Positions 25,700 to 34,087 of a stretch of 64,000 nucleotides of DNA are shown one piece after another. The DNA is from G963668655 sp963668655. Its GTDB lineage: Bacteria; Myxococcota_A; SURF-8. The notes beneath the pieces were generated by a model. That model saw only the letters and a program-made list of their open reading frames with translations, was not told where the DNA came from and searched no databases. The stretch covers positions 1 through 64,000 of the forward strand of contig CAXXPQ010000001.1 in NCBI GenBank assembly GCA_963668655.2. The letters run 5' to 3'. Both the position numbers and the translations under genes were made by a program. Position 1 is the stretch's first letter. Each line of letters opens with the position of its first letter.

Positions 25700-27924
25700 G
25701 GCGGAGGCGACCGGAAAGCGCGTGGATTTCGTCCCGCATCCGTCTTCTCGTGGCGAAAATGGCCGCCCTGCTTTTGGGGCTGCTCTTTTCCGGCCAGCTT
25801 TTCGCCGAACCCGACGAACTGTTGCTCTGGCACAGCCTACGGGGCGACGAACGCCGGGCCATCGACCGGTTGGCCGAGGATTGGAACCGGGAACATCCGG
25901 AGGAAACCGTTCGACCGCTGGCCGTCCCCTACGACGCCTACGCCAACAAGTTGACGAACGCCATTCCCAGAAACAACGGGCCGGATCTCTTCATCGCGGC
26001 CCACGAGCGCATCGGAGACTGGTCGCGCTCGGGTCTGCTCTCTCCTCTGGACGAAAAGGATTTCGCTCCGCTGCGGAAACGGGATTTTCTTCCGGCGACG
26101 CTCGCGGCCTTTACTTATGAGGACAGGCTGTACGGGCTGCCCCTGGCGTTCAAGAGCACGGCGCTGTTCGTGAATCCGAAGCTCCTGAACGGCGGCTCCG
26201 TTCCGGAAACCACGGATCAGCTGGAGGCCGTGTGCCGAAAGCTAAAAGAAGACCGCCCGGAAGTTTTCTGCCTGGCCTACGAGGCCGCCGGCTTCTACCA
26301 TCACGCCGCGTGGCTCTACGGCTTCGGCGGCGGCATTTTCGACGCGAACGGCAGGGTAAGACTGAACCGGCCGGAAAACGCGCGCAGCCTGGCCTTCGTC
26401 TTCGAATGGCTTCAAAAGGGCTATATCCCGGAAGACGCCACCGCCGCGCTGGTGGCTCAGCTTTTCAATGAAAATCGCGCGGCTTTCGTCATCAACGGCC
26501 CCTGGTTTCTCGGAGAAATCGACGGCGGCGGAAGATACGAGGTCGCGCGGCTGCCCGTGATCTCCGAGACCGGACGCCGCATGCAGCCCTTCCTTACGGT
26601 GGACGGCGTGTTGATTTCGGCCAACACTCCCCGGCGGGATCGCGCCCTGGAGTTCGCGCGCTACCTCGCGGGGCCCGTGGGCGCCGGACTCCGCGCGGAG
26701 ATCGGCAGACAGACGGTCGCGCTTGCGGACGATGCGGAGCGGTCGCGCATCGATTCGCATCTCGCGGCCTTTCGCGAGCAGGCCCAGGACGCCCGCCCCA
26801 TGCCGAACGTCCCGCTCATGCGCTCGGTCTGGGAACCCGCCGCCCAGGCGCTGCGAAAGGTATTGCGCGGCGCGGCCACGCCGGAGGAGGCGCTGAAGAC
26901 CGCCGACCGACGTATCGCCATCGTCACCCGACCGCCGCCGGAAGCGGCCGATCCCTTTCTGGCCCTGGGCGCGGCCTTCCTGCTGCTTGTCGGCGGAGCG
27001 CTTTACGGCCTCTACCGCATGAAGCGTTCCGACACCTTTGCCGATATGCGGAAGTGCGGCGCGGCCTACGCCTATCTGGCCCCGGCGGCCCTGGCGATGT
27101 TCGTGCTGGTGTTCACGCCCTTCGTGGTGGGCACGGCCGTCTCGCTGTTTTCTCACCGGGCGGGAGAATACACCTTCGTGGGGCTGGCCAATTTCTGGAG
27201 CATCCTGTCCTCGGCGGATTACGCCGTCACCGATCCGCTCTCGTTCTATTTCACCCTGGCGGTCACCGTGTTGTGGACCGTGGCCAACGTTTTCCTGCAC
27301 GTGACCCTCGGGCTGGGGCTGGCGCTGCTTCTGCGCGATCCCTGGCTGAAGCTCCAGGGCGTCTACCGCGTGCTGCTCATCGTGCCCTGGGCGGTGCCGA
27401 ACTACATTACGGCCTTGATCTGGAAGGGCATGTTCCACAAGCAGTTCGGCGCGATCAACGGCCTCCTGGTCTTTCTGGGGCTGGAGCCCGTCAGTTGGTT
27501 CAGCCATTTCTGGACCGCCTTCGCCGCCAACCTGGCCACCAACACGTGGCTGGGCTTTCCGTTCATGATGGTGGTGACGCTGGGCGCGCTGAAGGCCATT
27601 CCCACCGACCTGGAGGAAGCCGCCGAGGTGGACGGTGCGGGGCGCGTGCGGCGCTTCTTCGCGGTGACCCTGCCTCTGGTGAAGCCTGCGCTTCTACCCG
27701 CCGTGATCCTGGGCAGCGTGTGGACCTTCAACATGTTCAACATCATCTACCTCGTCAGCGGCGGCGAGCCTGACGGCGCGACGGAGATTCTGATCTCGGA
27801 GGCCTATCGCTGGGCCTTCAGCCGCCAGGAACAGTACGGCTACGCGGCCGCCTACGGCACGCTGATCTTTTTGGTGTTGCTGTTTTACAACTGGGGTACG
27901 AAGCGCGTGGTGCGGGAGGCTTGA
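25696..27924 (+). CDS. malF: MalE-MalF fusion: binding protein joined to permease
   Basis: A single 742-residue protein combining two normally separate importer parts. Residues 1-37 are a signal sequence. Residues 38-410 match family 1 sugar-binding proteins (LLLWHSLRGDERRAIDRLAEDW, NGPDLFIAAHERIGDW, GLPLAFKSTALFVNP). A hydrophobic helix at about 418-445 is followed by a MalF-type permease domain with several membrane helices and the EAA loop EEAAEVDGAGRVRRFF (about 640-656) that contacts MalK. The frame is continuous through the junction, with no stop or frameshift. No separate malE lies in the operon, which supports a working fusion. The start overlaps malK by 4 bp and malG follows after 1 bp. 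The binding domain would stay tethered to the inner membrane. Confidence 0.92.
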   Translation: MRRRRPESAWISSRIRLLVAKMAALLLGLLFSGQLFAEPDELLLWHSLRGDERRAIDRLAEDWNREHPEETVRPLAVPYDAYANKLTNAIPRNNGPDLFIAAHERIGDWSRSGLLSPLDEKDFAPLRKRDFLPATLAAFTYEDRLYGLPLAFKSTALFVNPKLLNGGSVPETTDQLEAVCRKLKEDRPEVFCLAYEAAGFYHHAAWLYGFGGGIFDANGRVRLNRPENARSLAFVFEWLQKGYIPEDATAALVAQLFNENRAAFVINGPWFLGEIDGGGRYEVARLPVISETGRRMQPFLTVDGVLISANTPRRDRALEFARYLAGPVGAGLRAEIGRQTVALADDAERSRIDSHLAAFREQAQDARPMPNVPLMRSVWEPAAQALRKVLRGAATPEEALKTADRRIAIVTRPPPEAADPFLALGAAFLLLVGGALYGLYRMKRSDTFADMRKCGAAYAYLAPAALAMFVLVFTPFVVGTAVSLFSHRAGEYTFVGLANFWSILSSADYAVTDPLSFYFTLAVTVLWTVANVFLHVTLGLGLALLLRDPWLKLQGVYRVLLIVPWAVPNYITALIWKGMFHKQFGAINGLLVFLGLEPVSWFSHFWTAFAANLATNTWLGFPFMMVVTLGALKAIPTDLEEAAEVDGAGRVRRFFAVTLPLVKPALLPAVILGSVWTFNMFNIIYLVSGGEPDGATEILISEAYRWAFSRQEQYGYAAAYGTLIFLVLLFYNWGTKRVVREA

Positions 27925-27925
27925 G

Positions 27926-28777
27926 ATGAACCGCAACGTTTCTTTGACGAAAGTCATTCTGGGCAATCTGCTCATGACGGTCCTCTGCGTGGCCGTGCTC
28001 TATCCGGTGCTCTGGGTGGTGAAGATGGCGCTGACGCCCAGCCAGGCTTTTTCGCTCTCGGCCAATCCGTTTCCGGAAACCGTAAGCTTTCAAAACTTCG
28101 CGGACATCCTCACGGCCTCGGATCTCGCCGGGCGCTGGCTCTTCGGCCACTGGCTTTTCAACTCGCTGGTCATCAGCGCCGCCACCACCGTGCTGGGCAT
28201 CGCCCTGGCCACCACGGCGGCCTACGCCTTTTCCCGTTTCGCCTTTCCGGGCAAGAGGACAGGCATGACCCTGTTTCTGGTCACCCAGATGTTTCCCGGC
28301 GTGGTGATGGCCGTCCCGCTGTACATCCTCTTGGATCGCCTGGGCCTCCTGAACTCCATGCTGGGCCTGGTGCTGGTCTACAGCACCACCGCCGTGCCCT
28401 TCTGCGTGTGGATGATGAAGGGCTACTTCGACACGATCCCCAAGGACTTGGAGGACGCCGCCGTGATGGACGGCGCGAGCCGCTGGACGATCTTCACGCG
28501 CATCGTTCTGCCGCTCGCCCGCCCGGCCATCGTGGTGACCGCCTTGTTCTCCTTCATGACCGCCTGGAACGAGTTCATCCTGGCGGCCACCTTCCTGGGC
28601 GACGAGACCGCCTTCACCCTGCCGGTGGCGCTGCAACGTTATATCGGCAGCTATTCCACGGAATGGGGACGCTTCGCCGCCGGGGCGATTCTGGTGAGCG
28701 CGCCCGTGATGGCGCTGTTCTTCGCGCTTCAACGGCACCTGATCGGCGGGTTGACCGCCGGGGGTGTGAAGGGCTGA
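27926..28777 (+). CDS. malG: Maltose-type ABC importer permease
   Basis: Inner-membrane partner of the MalEF fusion, 283 residues with about six hydrophobic segments. The EAA motif (EDAAVMDGASRWTIFTRI, near residues 178-195) and the C-terminal region ending LTAGGVKG match MalG, whose C-terminal tail inserts into the MalK dimer. The start lies 1 bp after the stop of the fusion gene. It is the last gene of the block that starts at 11881; no T-rich terminator is seen before the convergent gene ending at 28798. Confidence 0.94.
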   Translation: MNRNVSLTKVILGNLLMTVLCVAVLYPVLWVVKMALTPSQAFSLSANPFPETVSFQNFADILTASDLAGRWLFGHWLFNSLVISAATTVLGIALATTAAYAFSRFAFPGKRTGMTLFLVTQMFPGVVMAVPLYILLDRLGLLNSMLGLVLVYSTTAVPFCVWMMKGYFDTIPKDLEDAAVMDGASRWTIFTRIVLPLARPAIVVTALFSFMTAWNEFILAATFLGDETAFTLPVALQRYIGSYSTEWGRFAAGAILVSAPVMALFFALQRHLIGGLTAGGVKG

Positions 28778-28797
28778 GGGAAGCGGAGGCCGCCGCG

Positions 28798-29259
28798 TCA
28801 AGCCGTGGGCGGAAATTCGGCGAGAGGGCCGGAATTCAGGATCTTCTTCACCACCACGCCCGTGCTGCGCTCCCGGGCGCGGATCTCGGCCAGGCGGATA
28901 AGAAACAGGGCCAGACCCAGACCGATGAAACACCCCACCACGCCGCCGCCCACATGGGGCGTGCCGTCCGCCGCCGCGAAGAGACTCGATCCGCTCCAGT
29001 AACCCGCGCCGCCCAGAAGAAGCGGCAGCCAGAAGACCAGGATGACGGTCAGGATCATGCGCCAGGGCTTGAACCACAGTTCCACCCGCATACCCCGGCG
29101 AACGCCCAGGGGATCCTCGGCCCAGAGCAGCAGGCTCGGATCGGCGGTGCAGCTTCCGCCGTCCGTCTCGCAGACGCAGCCCTCGCAACTGCTGCGCGCC
29201 TCCACGCGAACCCGGGCTTTCCCCGGTTCCGCCTGCACCACAAGTCCGGTCTGGATCAT
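28798..29259 (-). CDS. RseC/MucC-like membrane protein
   Basis: 153 residues. The pattern is that of SoxR-reducing-system RseC family proteins: an N-terminal Cys cluster (Cys25, Cys28, Cys30, Cys37), a small beta domain, and two membrane helices (ILTVILVFWLPLLLGGAGYW and VGCFIGLGLALFLI). Members are linked to electron transfer complexes (Rnf) or to sigma-E control. No rnf or rseAB genes are in the window. The ATG overlaps the stop of the upstream TPR gene (4 bp), with GGAGGAAACC as a ribosome binding site, so the two are a translationally coupled pair. Confidence 0.75.
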   Translation of the reverse strand: MIQTGLVVQAEPGKARVRVEARSSCEGCVCETDGGSCTADPSLLLWAEDPLGVRRGMRVELWFKPWRMILTVILVFWLPLLLGGAGYWSGSSLFAAADGTPHVGGGVVGCFIGLGLALFLIRLAEIRARERSTGVVVKKILNSGPLAEFPPTA

Positions 29260-30974
29260 GATCGCCGGTTTCCTCCGCCTTGCCGTATCGTCAATTGCTT
29301 GCGCCGCGCCATGAACGGCAGGGCCAGACAGAGAAGAAACAGAAGGCCGGAGGCATTCGCGGCCTGTCCGCAGCCATGGGTGGACGGATCCCATTCCGGA
29401 ACGTTCTTTCCCGCCGCAAGTTCCCGGCGGATTTCGATGGCTCGCGCCCGTTTGGGGCGATAGGCATCCGGACCGGGACTGAAAGAGAGGTATTTGTCCA
29501 GGGCTTCCAGGGAACGGGCGCGGTCCTTGCGGTGCCACAATACGGCCTGACAGTAATACAGGTCGGGATCCCGCTCCGGCCCGAGAGCCGCCAGGTCGTC
29601 CAGCCACGTCCGCGCACCCTCCCAGTCGCCCAGGGCATAGCGGCTCATGGCCCCGTAAATATACACGCGGTCATCTTGCGGCAATTCCTCGCGCAGAGCG
29701 TCCATCATGCGTTTCGTTTCCTCGAAGCGCCCCCGGTAGTATCCCATCACGGCCACGGCATGCCGCAACAAAAGATCCTTCGGATCCGCTTCCTGCCGCT
29801 TTCGGCAGTCCCGATAGCGATGGTCCGTGCCGTGCATGCTGGCGACGGTGGAAAACAGGCCGATGTAGCGAGGATTCTTGGAAATCCGATAGGCTTTCTC
29901 GAAGGTGTCCAGGGCGTCTTCGTAGCGTTCGGCCCGCCGCAGGGCCGCCGCGTAAACGGCCAGAAAACGCTCCGAATCCGGCCGGCTCTTCACGCCTTCC
30001 TCCGCCAGTTTAAGGGCTTTTTCCGTTTCGTTTCGCGAAAGCAGGGCTTCGGAAAGCGTTGCCCGAACGGAAGCGCAGTTCGGAAAGCGTTCCAGGGCCG
30101 GGGAAAGAAACTCGATCTTTTTCTCCAGACCGTGCGCTTTTCCAAGCCGATCCGCCTGCCGATCCAGGAAAAGGCAACGCATTCCGCCGATGTCCGGCGC
30201 GCCGTCCGGATCCTGGGCGGACTCTTCCAACGTCGAAAGCCGCGAGAGACCGTCATCGAAACGTCCTTCCAGGATATCCAGACGCGCCGTTTCGAAAACC
30301 CGGCGCCGGGCGAAGGCCCGCAGGTCGCCGTCGGAAGCGTCGGGGAGATTCTCCAACATCCGCTGCGCCTCGTCGAAACGACCTTCCAGGGCCGTCAGAC
30401 GAAGCTTCAGCCAGAAATGCTCGGCGCGGAACATGGGAGAAGCCTCCGGCATCTTGCCCACCGCGTCCAGGATCCTCCGGGCAGAGGCGATTTCTCCCCG
30501 GTCCAGCAGCGCCTCGGCCAGTTCAAGGCTTTCGCTCCGCCAGGATTCCGGCGGCGTGGGCGTCCCGGCATGCGACCAGATGCGCCCGGCGTCGAGCGCC
30601 TTCAGTCGTGCGTGAACGTCTTTCAGCGTTCGGGCGGGCAGGCAGGGCTTTTCGTCCGGAAAGGAAACGGAAAAAGGCCCTGCGACTTCGGACGTCGCGG
30701 CGTTCGGTTTCGAATCCTCGCCCGAAAAGGAAGGATGTCGTAGATCCAGGATGCAGCGGCGCTTGCCCTTCCGGAAACGGAGCGTGGCCCGATCCTCTTG
30801 AATCTCCAGGGATTCCAGCGACCATCCTCCCGGAATCGCGGCCGTTTTCCGATTTCCGAAGACGTCGTTCAGTCGGGAGGAGGTCTCCGGTGTGAGCACC
30901 GGATGAAGATCCTCGGAAACCGCGTCTGCGGAAAGAAACAGCGGAAGCATCATCAGCCAGAAGATTGCGTTCAT
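29256..30974 (-). CDS. TPR protein with MYXO-CTERM-like tail
   Basis: 572 residues. The ATG at 30974 has AAGGAC 5 nt upstream and begins a signal peptide (MNAIFWLMMLPLFLSADA). The bulk consists of helical repeats of TPR type (for example ALLSRNETEKALKLAEEGVK, EDALDTFEKAYRISKNPRY). The C-terminus has Gly-Cys-Gly, a hydrophobic helix (ASGLLFLLCLALPFMA) and a basic end (RRKQ). That layout resembles the MYXO-CTERM sorting signals of Myxococcota, followed here by about ten extra residues. Function unknown; tetratricopeptide repeats mediate protein contacts. Transcribed from a good promoter at 31010-31039, with the RseC-like gene. Confidence 0.72.
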   Translation of the reverse strand: MNAIFWLMMLPLFLSADAVSEDLHPVLTPETSSRLNDVFGNRKTAAIPGGWSLESLEIQEDRATLRFRKGKRRCILDLRHPSFSGEDSKPNAATSEVAGPFSVSFPDEKPCLPARTLKDVHARLKALDAGRIWSHAGTPTPPESWRSESLELAEALLDRGEIASARRILDAVGKMPEASPMFRAEHFWLKLRLTALEGRFDEAQRMLENLPDASDGDLRAFARRRVFETARLDILEGRFDDGLSRLSTLEESAQDPDGAPDIGGMRCLFLDRQADRLGKAHGLEKKIEFLSPALERFPNCASVRATLSEALLSRNETEKALKLAEEGVKSRPDSERFLAVYAAALRRAERYEDALDTFEKAYRISKNPRYIGLFSTVASMHGTDHRYRDCRKRQEADPKDLLLRHAVAVMGYYRGRFEETKRMMDALREELPQDDRVYIYGAMSRYALGDWEGARTWLDDLAALGPERDPDLYYCQAVLWHRKDRARSLEALDKYLSFSPGPDAYRPKRARAIEIRRELAAGKNVPEWDPSTHGCGQAANASGLLFLLCLALPFMARRKQLTIRQGGGNRRS

Positions 30975-31009
30975 GGCGTGTCCTTGCTTGAAAGAAAGGC
31001 GCTTGTCAT

Positions 31010-31039
31010 ACGCTAGCACGCCCCCGGAAGCCTTGTCAA
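31010..31039 (-). promoter_or_regulatory. Promoter of the TPR/RseC-like operon
   Basis: Read on the minus strand: TTGACA (31039-31034), 18-bp spacer, TAGCGT (31015-31010), about 35 bp ahead of the ATG at 30974. Confidence 0.75.
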
Positions 31040-31108
31040 TCGCGGGAATCGGAAAGGATGCGTTCGTTGCCGCTTTCGGGATGTCTCGTACTTCCGAACG
31101 TGCCGCTA

Positions 31109-31137
31109 TTGTCGCCGCGCGCGGTCCGTGCTATAAA
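31109..31137 (+). promoter_or_regulatory. Promoter of the radical SAM gene
   Basis: TTGTCG (31109-31114), 17-bp spacer, TATAAA (31132-31137), about 35 bp before the start at 31173. Confidence 0.7.
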
Positions 31138-31172
31138 GTTGCAGGATGGCTTGAACCGGTGAGGAAGGCGGC

Positions 31173-32504
31173 ATGGACGATCTGATGGCGATGGCGGACA
31201 GCGGAAAGGTTCGGAAGGTCGAACGGGCGCTTCTGGAGCTTTTGAAGCCCTTGCGTCCGGGTCTGCGTCTGGCCGGATATACGCTTGCGTCCGTTTCCAT
31301 CGATCAAAGCGCTCCCGCCGGGGAACTGCTGTTCGTCGAGGAAACGGGCGCGTTTCTGGCCTGTCTCCTGCCGCGCCTGGAGGAAGCCCGCTGGGAAATC
31401 CGTTCGGAACGGCTGCACCTGCATCGCAAGGCGCTTCTCGGCCGTCCGTTGCCGGAAAATTCGCTTGCGGCGCTGCGAAAACTGGACGGACTGCTTCGAA
31501 AAGCGGATCCCGACGCGCTGGATGCCTTTTTCCGGGCTCTGGAGGAAGCGGCCAACGAGCCCTTCCGGCGCACGAGGCCGCGCCTGACCGTGAGCAACCG
31601 CGTCTATCTGCGTTTGAACGAAGCCTGCCAGTTCCGTTGCATTTTCTGCAACGCCACCGAGGGACTGGACAATCGTTTCATGAGCGAAAACGAGGTCTTG
31701 GAGGCCCTGGAACAGGTGCAGGCGGACCGTCGTGACCAGGTGGTTTTCACCGGCGGAGAACCCACGCTGGTGGATGCGCTTCCGGACTACGTGCGAAAGA
31801 CCCTGGATTTGGGAGCGCGGCTGGTGGTGATCCAGACCAACGGCCTGCGCCTGGCGGAGCCGAAGTACCTGGACGCTTTCCGGGGCATGGAGGAGCGGGT
31901 GGGCTTCGGCCTGTCCATCCACGCCGCCACGGAGGCCGTGAGTCGAGAGGTCACGGGCGTTCCGAATCGGCTGGAGACCCAGTGGCGGGGTTTGGAGAAC
32001 GCGCTTCGGCGGGGCTTCGGTTGTCTCATCACCTTCGTGGCCACCAGGCCTTCGCTTCCCGAACTGTCCGATTTCTTTCGGGAAACCGCCCTCCGGACGG
32101 TGGCTTATCCTCGCTTTCGGGGCGTTCACACGGCCTATCCCGTTCCCAACGGCGACGCCTTCGCCAAACGGGATCGCATGCCTTCGTTCAGGGAGATGAT
32201 GGCGGCGCTTTCCCCCGCGCTGGACGTGGCGAAGGAAATCGGGCTCACGGTGGAGATGTGCGAAAGCTCCGCCCTGCCGCGCTGTATCTTCCACCGATAC
32301 GGCAAACCGGAGCATCTGTCCATTCTGCTGAAACGGGACGACCTGCCGTCCATTACCCCCACCGAGCGCACCAAACCGGAATCCTGCCGGGGCTGCCGTT
32401 ACGACCGGGTCTGTGCGGGCGTATGGCGTCGTTATCTGAATACCTTCGGATCGGAGGAAATCCGGGCCGTTTTTCCGGAGACGAACGATGCCGATGGGTC
32501 GTGA
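31173..32504 (+). CDS. Radical SAM protein with SPASM-like C-terminus
   Basis: Predicted iron-sulphur enzyme of the radical S-adenosylmethionine superfamily, 443 residues. The cluster-binding motif CQFRCIFC (Cys152, Cys156, Cys159; CX3CX2C) is canonical, followed by FTGGEPT, the glycine-rich SAM site. The C-terminal part has further cysteines (CESSALPRC, then CRGCRYDRVC near residues 405-414), as in SPASM/Twitch proteins that bind auxiliary clusters and often modify peptides. The first about 130 residues before the radical SAM domain are not recognised. The ATG lacks a strong ribosome binding site, though GTGAGGAAGG lies 5-15 nt upstream. Its last 17 bp overlap the next gene. Substrate unknown. 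Confidence 0.85.
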   Translation: MDDLMAMADSGKVRKVERALLELLKPLRPGLRLAGYTLASVSIDQSAPAGELLFVEETGAFLACLLPRLEEARWEIRSERLHLHRKALLGRPLPENSLAALRKLDGLLRKADPDALDAFFRALEEAANEPFRRTRPRLTVSNRVYLRLNEACQFRCIFCNATEGLDNRFMSENEVLEALEQVQADRRDQVVFTGGEPTLVDALPDYVRKTLDLGARLVVIQTNGLRLAEPKYLDAFRGMEERVGFGLSIHAATEAVSREVTGVPNRLETQWRGLENALRRGFGCLITFVATRPSLPELSDFFRETALRTVAYPRFRGVHTAYPVPNGDAFAKRDRMPSFREMMAALSPALDVAKEIGLTVEMCESSALPRCIFHRYGKPEHLSILLKRDDLPSITPTERTKPESCRGCRYDRVCAGVWRRYLNTFGSEEIRAVFPETNDADGS

Positions 32505-33231
32505 TCGCGTATCGCCTCGGGGAACCGGCGAAAGGCAGAGCCGGCGGAGATTGAAGAAACTTAGCGTTATGGCAATCTTTTGTGTTTTTCCGCTCTTGTG
32601 GGCCTGCTCGGACGATAACGGCAAATCTCCGGACGGCGACAAGTTCGGCGGGGACGGGGAATTCGTCTGGATTCCGGACGGCGACCTGGACGGAGATTCG
32701 GACGCGGATCCCGTGGAGACGGACGGGGACGAGGACGCTTCCGAAGGGGCGGAAGCGGAAGACGCGTCTGCGAACCGCCTGGAAATCGAGATTTCCGGGG
32801 ATCTCCACAAGGGGGTCTACCCCGTGCGTTCACAAAGAATCTCTTGTTATGTCGAGGAGTTGTTTCCCGGCGCTCAGTTGGATGTGGCGCTATTGACCGA
32901 CGAAAGCGACGTGCCGGTGGTGTTTTTCGCAAAGAACATTCTCGATATGGACTTTTCCGCCGGTCCCGTGGAAAGCCCGCTTTCTCCCCTGGACCTGGCC
33001 GTCAGTTTTTCCATGACCGATCCGGACGACTATTACGAATGCGTGCCGTCTCCGGACTGCACGGTGCTTCTGGACGTGAACCTGGACGAGGCGCATATGG
33101 AGGGCTCGCTCGCCTGCCCGGCGCTCGTGTATTCGCTGGACGAACGGCAATGCATCGAGGATCTGCGGGCCTCCTTCGGCTGCCGATTGGCTCTGCCGGT
33201 GGAGACGTTGGAGATTTTTTCGAAACGTTGA
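32488..33231 (+). CDS. DGD-tether lipoprotein overlapping a radical SAM gene
   Basis: 247 residues, family not recognised. The ATG at 32488 lies inside the previous gene and has GGAG 7 nt upstream, giving a 40-residue basic signal region ending LWAC (Cys40); a TTG at 32551 would give a more usual signal length but sits too close to its GGAG. An acidic tether (PDGDLDGDSDAD, ETDGDEDASEG) covers about residues 45-85. The remaining 160 residues are probably beta-rich, with five cysteines. The overlap implies translational coupling with the radical SAM protein. Confidence 0.7.
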   Translation: MPMGRDRVSPRGTGERQSRRRLKKLSVMAIFCVFPLLWACSDDNGKSPDGDKFGGDGEFVWIPDGDLDGDSDADPVETDGDEDASEGAEAEDASANRLEIEISGDLHKGVYPVRSQRISCYVEELFPGAQLDVALLTDESDVPVVFFAKNILDMDFSAGPVESPLSPLDLAVSFSMTDPDDYYECVPSPDCTVLLDVNLDEAHMEGSLACPALVYSLDERQCIEDLRASFGCRLALPVETLEIFSKR

Positions 33232-33296
33232 GTCTTTCCGGCCGCTTGCCGGGCGTCTCCGCCGGATCCGGCTTCGCGGGGAGCGAACGCTTTTGC

Positions 33297-33325
33297 TTGT
33301 CACCCGGTCCGGCCCGTGGTATGCA
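33297..33325 (+). promoter_or_regulatory. Promoter of thyX
   Basis: TTGTCA (33297-33302), 17-bp spacer, TATGCA (33320-33325), about 57 bp before the thyX start. Confidence 0.65.
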
Positions 33326-33381
33326 ACGAATATGGATCCATTCGGAAACGCGGGATCTCCCGCCAGGGCGAGGGCGCGCAC

Positions 33382-34050
33382 ATGCAGATCATCGAACCCC
33401 GGGTTCGCATCGAAACCCCGGACAGCCACATCGCGGATTTTCCGGTCCTACTGGAGCGCTTCGGGCGCGCCTGCCACCGCACGGAGAACCGCATGCGGGA
33501 GGGCGGCGCGGACGACTTCATCCGCAAGTATTTCATCGAGCTGGGGCACGAATCCGTGCTGGAGCACTGCGCAGTGACGGTGCGCTTCACCTGCGACCGC
33601 ACGGCCTCGCACCAGCTGGTGCGCCACCGCATCGGCTCGTACAGCCAGGAGAGCCAGCGGGCGGTGGATTATTCGGACACGGGCATCCAGGTCATCTGCC
33701 CGCCGAGCATCCGCGAGAACGCCGACCTGCTGAAAGACTGGACGGCCTGCATGGAGCGTCTGGAGGCGGAGTACCGGCGGCTGGTGGAAAGCGGCGTGCC
33801 GCCGGAGGACGCGCGAAGCGTCCTGCCCAACTGCACGAAAACGGAGGTGGTGGCCACCTTCAACCTGCGCCAGTGGCGACACATCTTCATTCAGCGAGCC
33901 CTGAATCCCAAGGCCCAATGGCAGATCCGGCGGCTGATGGCGGACCTTCTGAAGATGCTGACCGAGCGCTTGCCCGCCGTCTTCGAGGATTTGCAGCGGG
34001 AGATTCTGTACAAGCTGGTCTTCGAAAGCCCCGAGCGCTGGGAAGACTAG
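33382..34050 (+). CDS. thyX: Flavin-dependent thymidylate synthase
   Basis: Makes dTMP from dUMP using methylenetetrahydrofolate, FAD and NADPH, replacing ThyA. 222 residues. The ThyX signature RHR-x5-S-x-R is present as RHRIGSYSQESQR (residues 81-93). Further conserved pieces are ELGHESVLEH (54-63) and LPNCTKTEVVATFNLRQW, with the RQWRHI...R stretch that binds dUMP. The ATG follows GCGAGGGCG; an upstream in-frame start would add 22 residues without similarity. Monocistronic by its own promoter and a convergent neighbour. Presence of ThyX rather than ThyA is common in anaerobes and Myxococcota-like lineages. Confidence 0.96.
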   Translation: MQIIEPRVRIETPDSHIADFPVLLERFGRACHRTENRMREGGADDFIRKYFIELGHESVLEHCAVTVRFTCDRTASHQLVRHRIGSYSQESQRAVDYSDTGIQVICPPSIRENADLLKDWTACMERLEAEYRRLVESGVPPEDARSVLPNCTKTEVVATFNLRQWRHIFIQRALNPKAQWQIRRLMADLLKMLTERLPAVFEDLQREILYKLVFESPERWED

Positions 34051-34087
34051 CCGGAATCCTTCACGAAAACGCCTGTCGCCCTTTCCG

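Noticed and set aside
33382..34050. ThyX as part of a prophage
   Set aside because: It has its own promoter, core-genome neighbours and no phage genes nearby.
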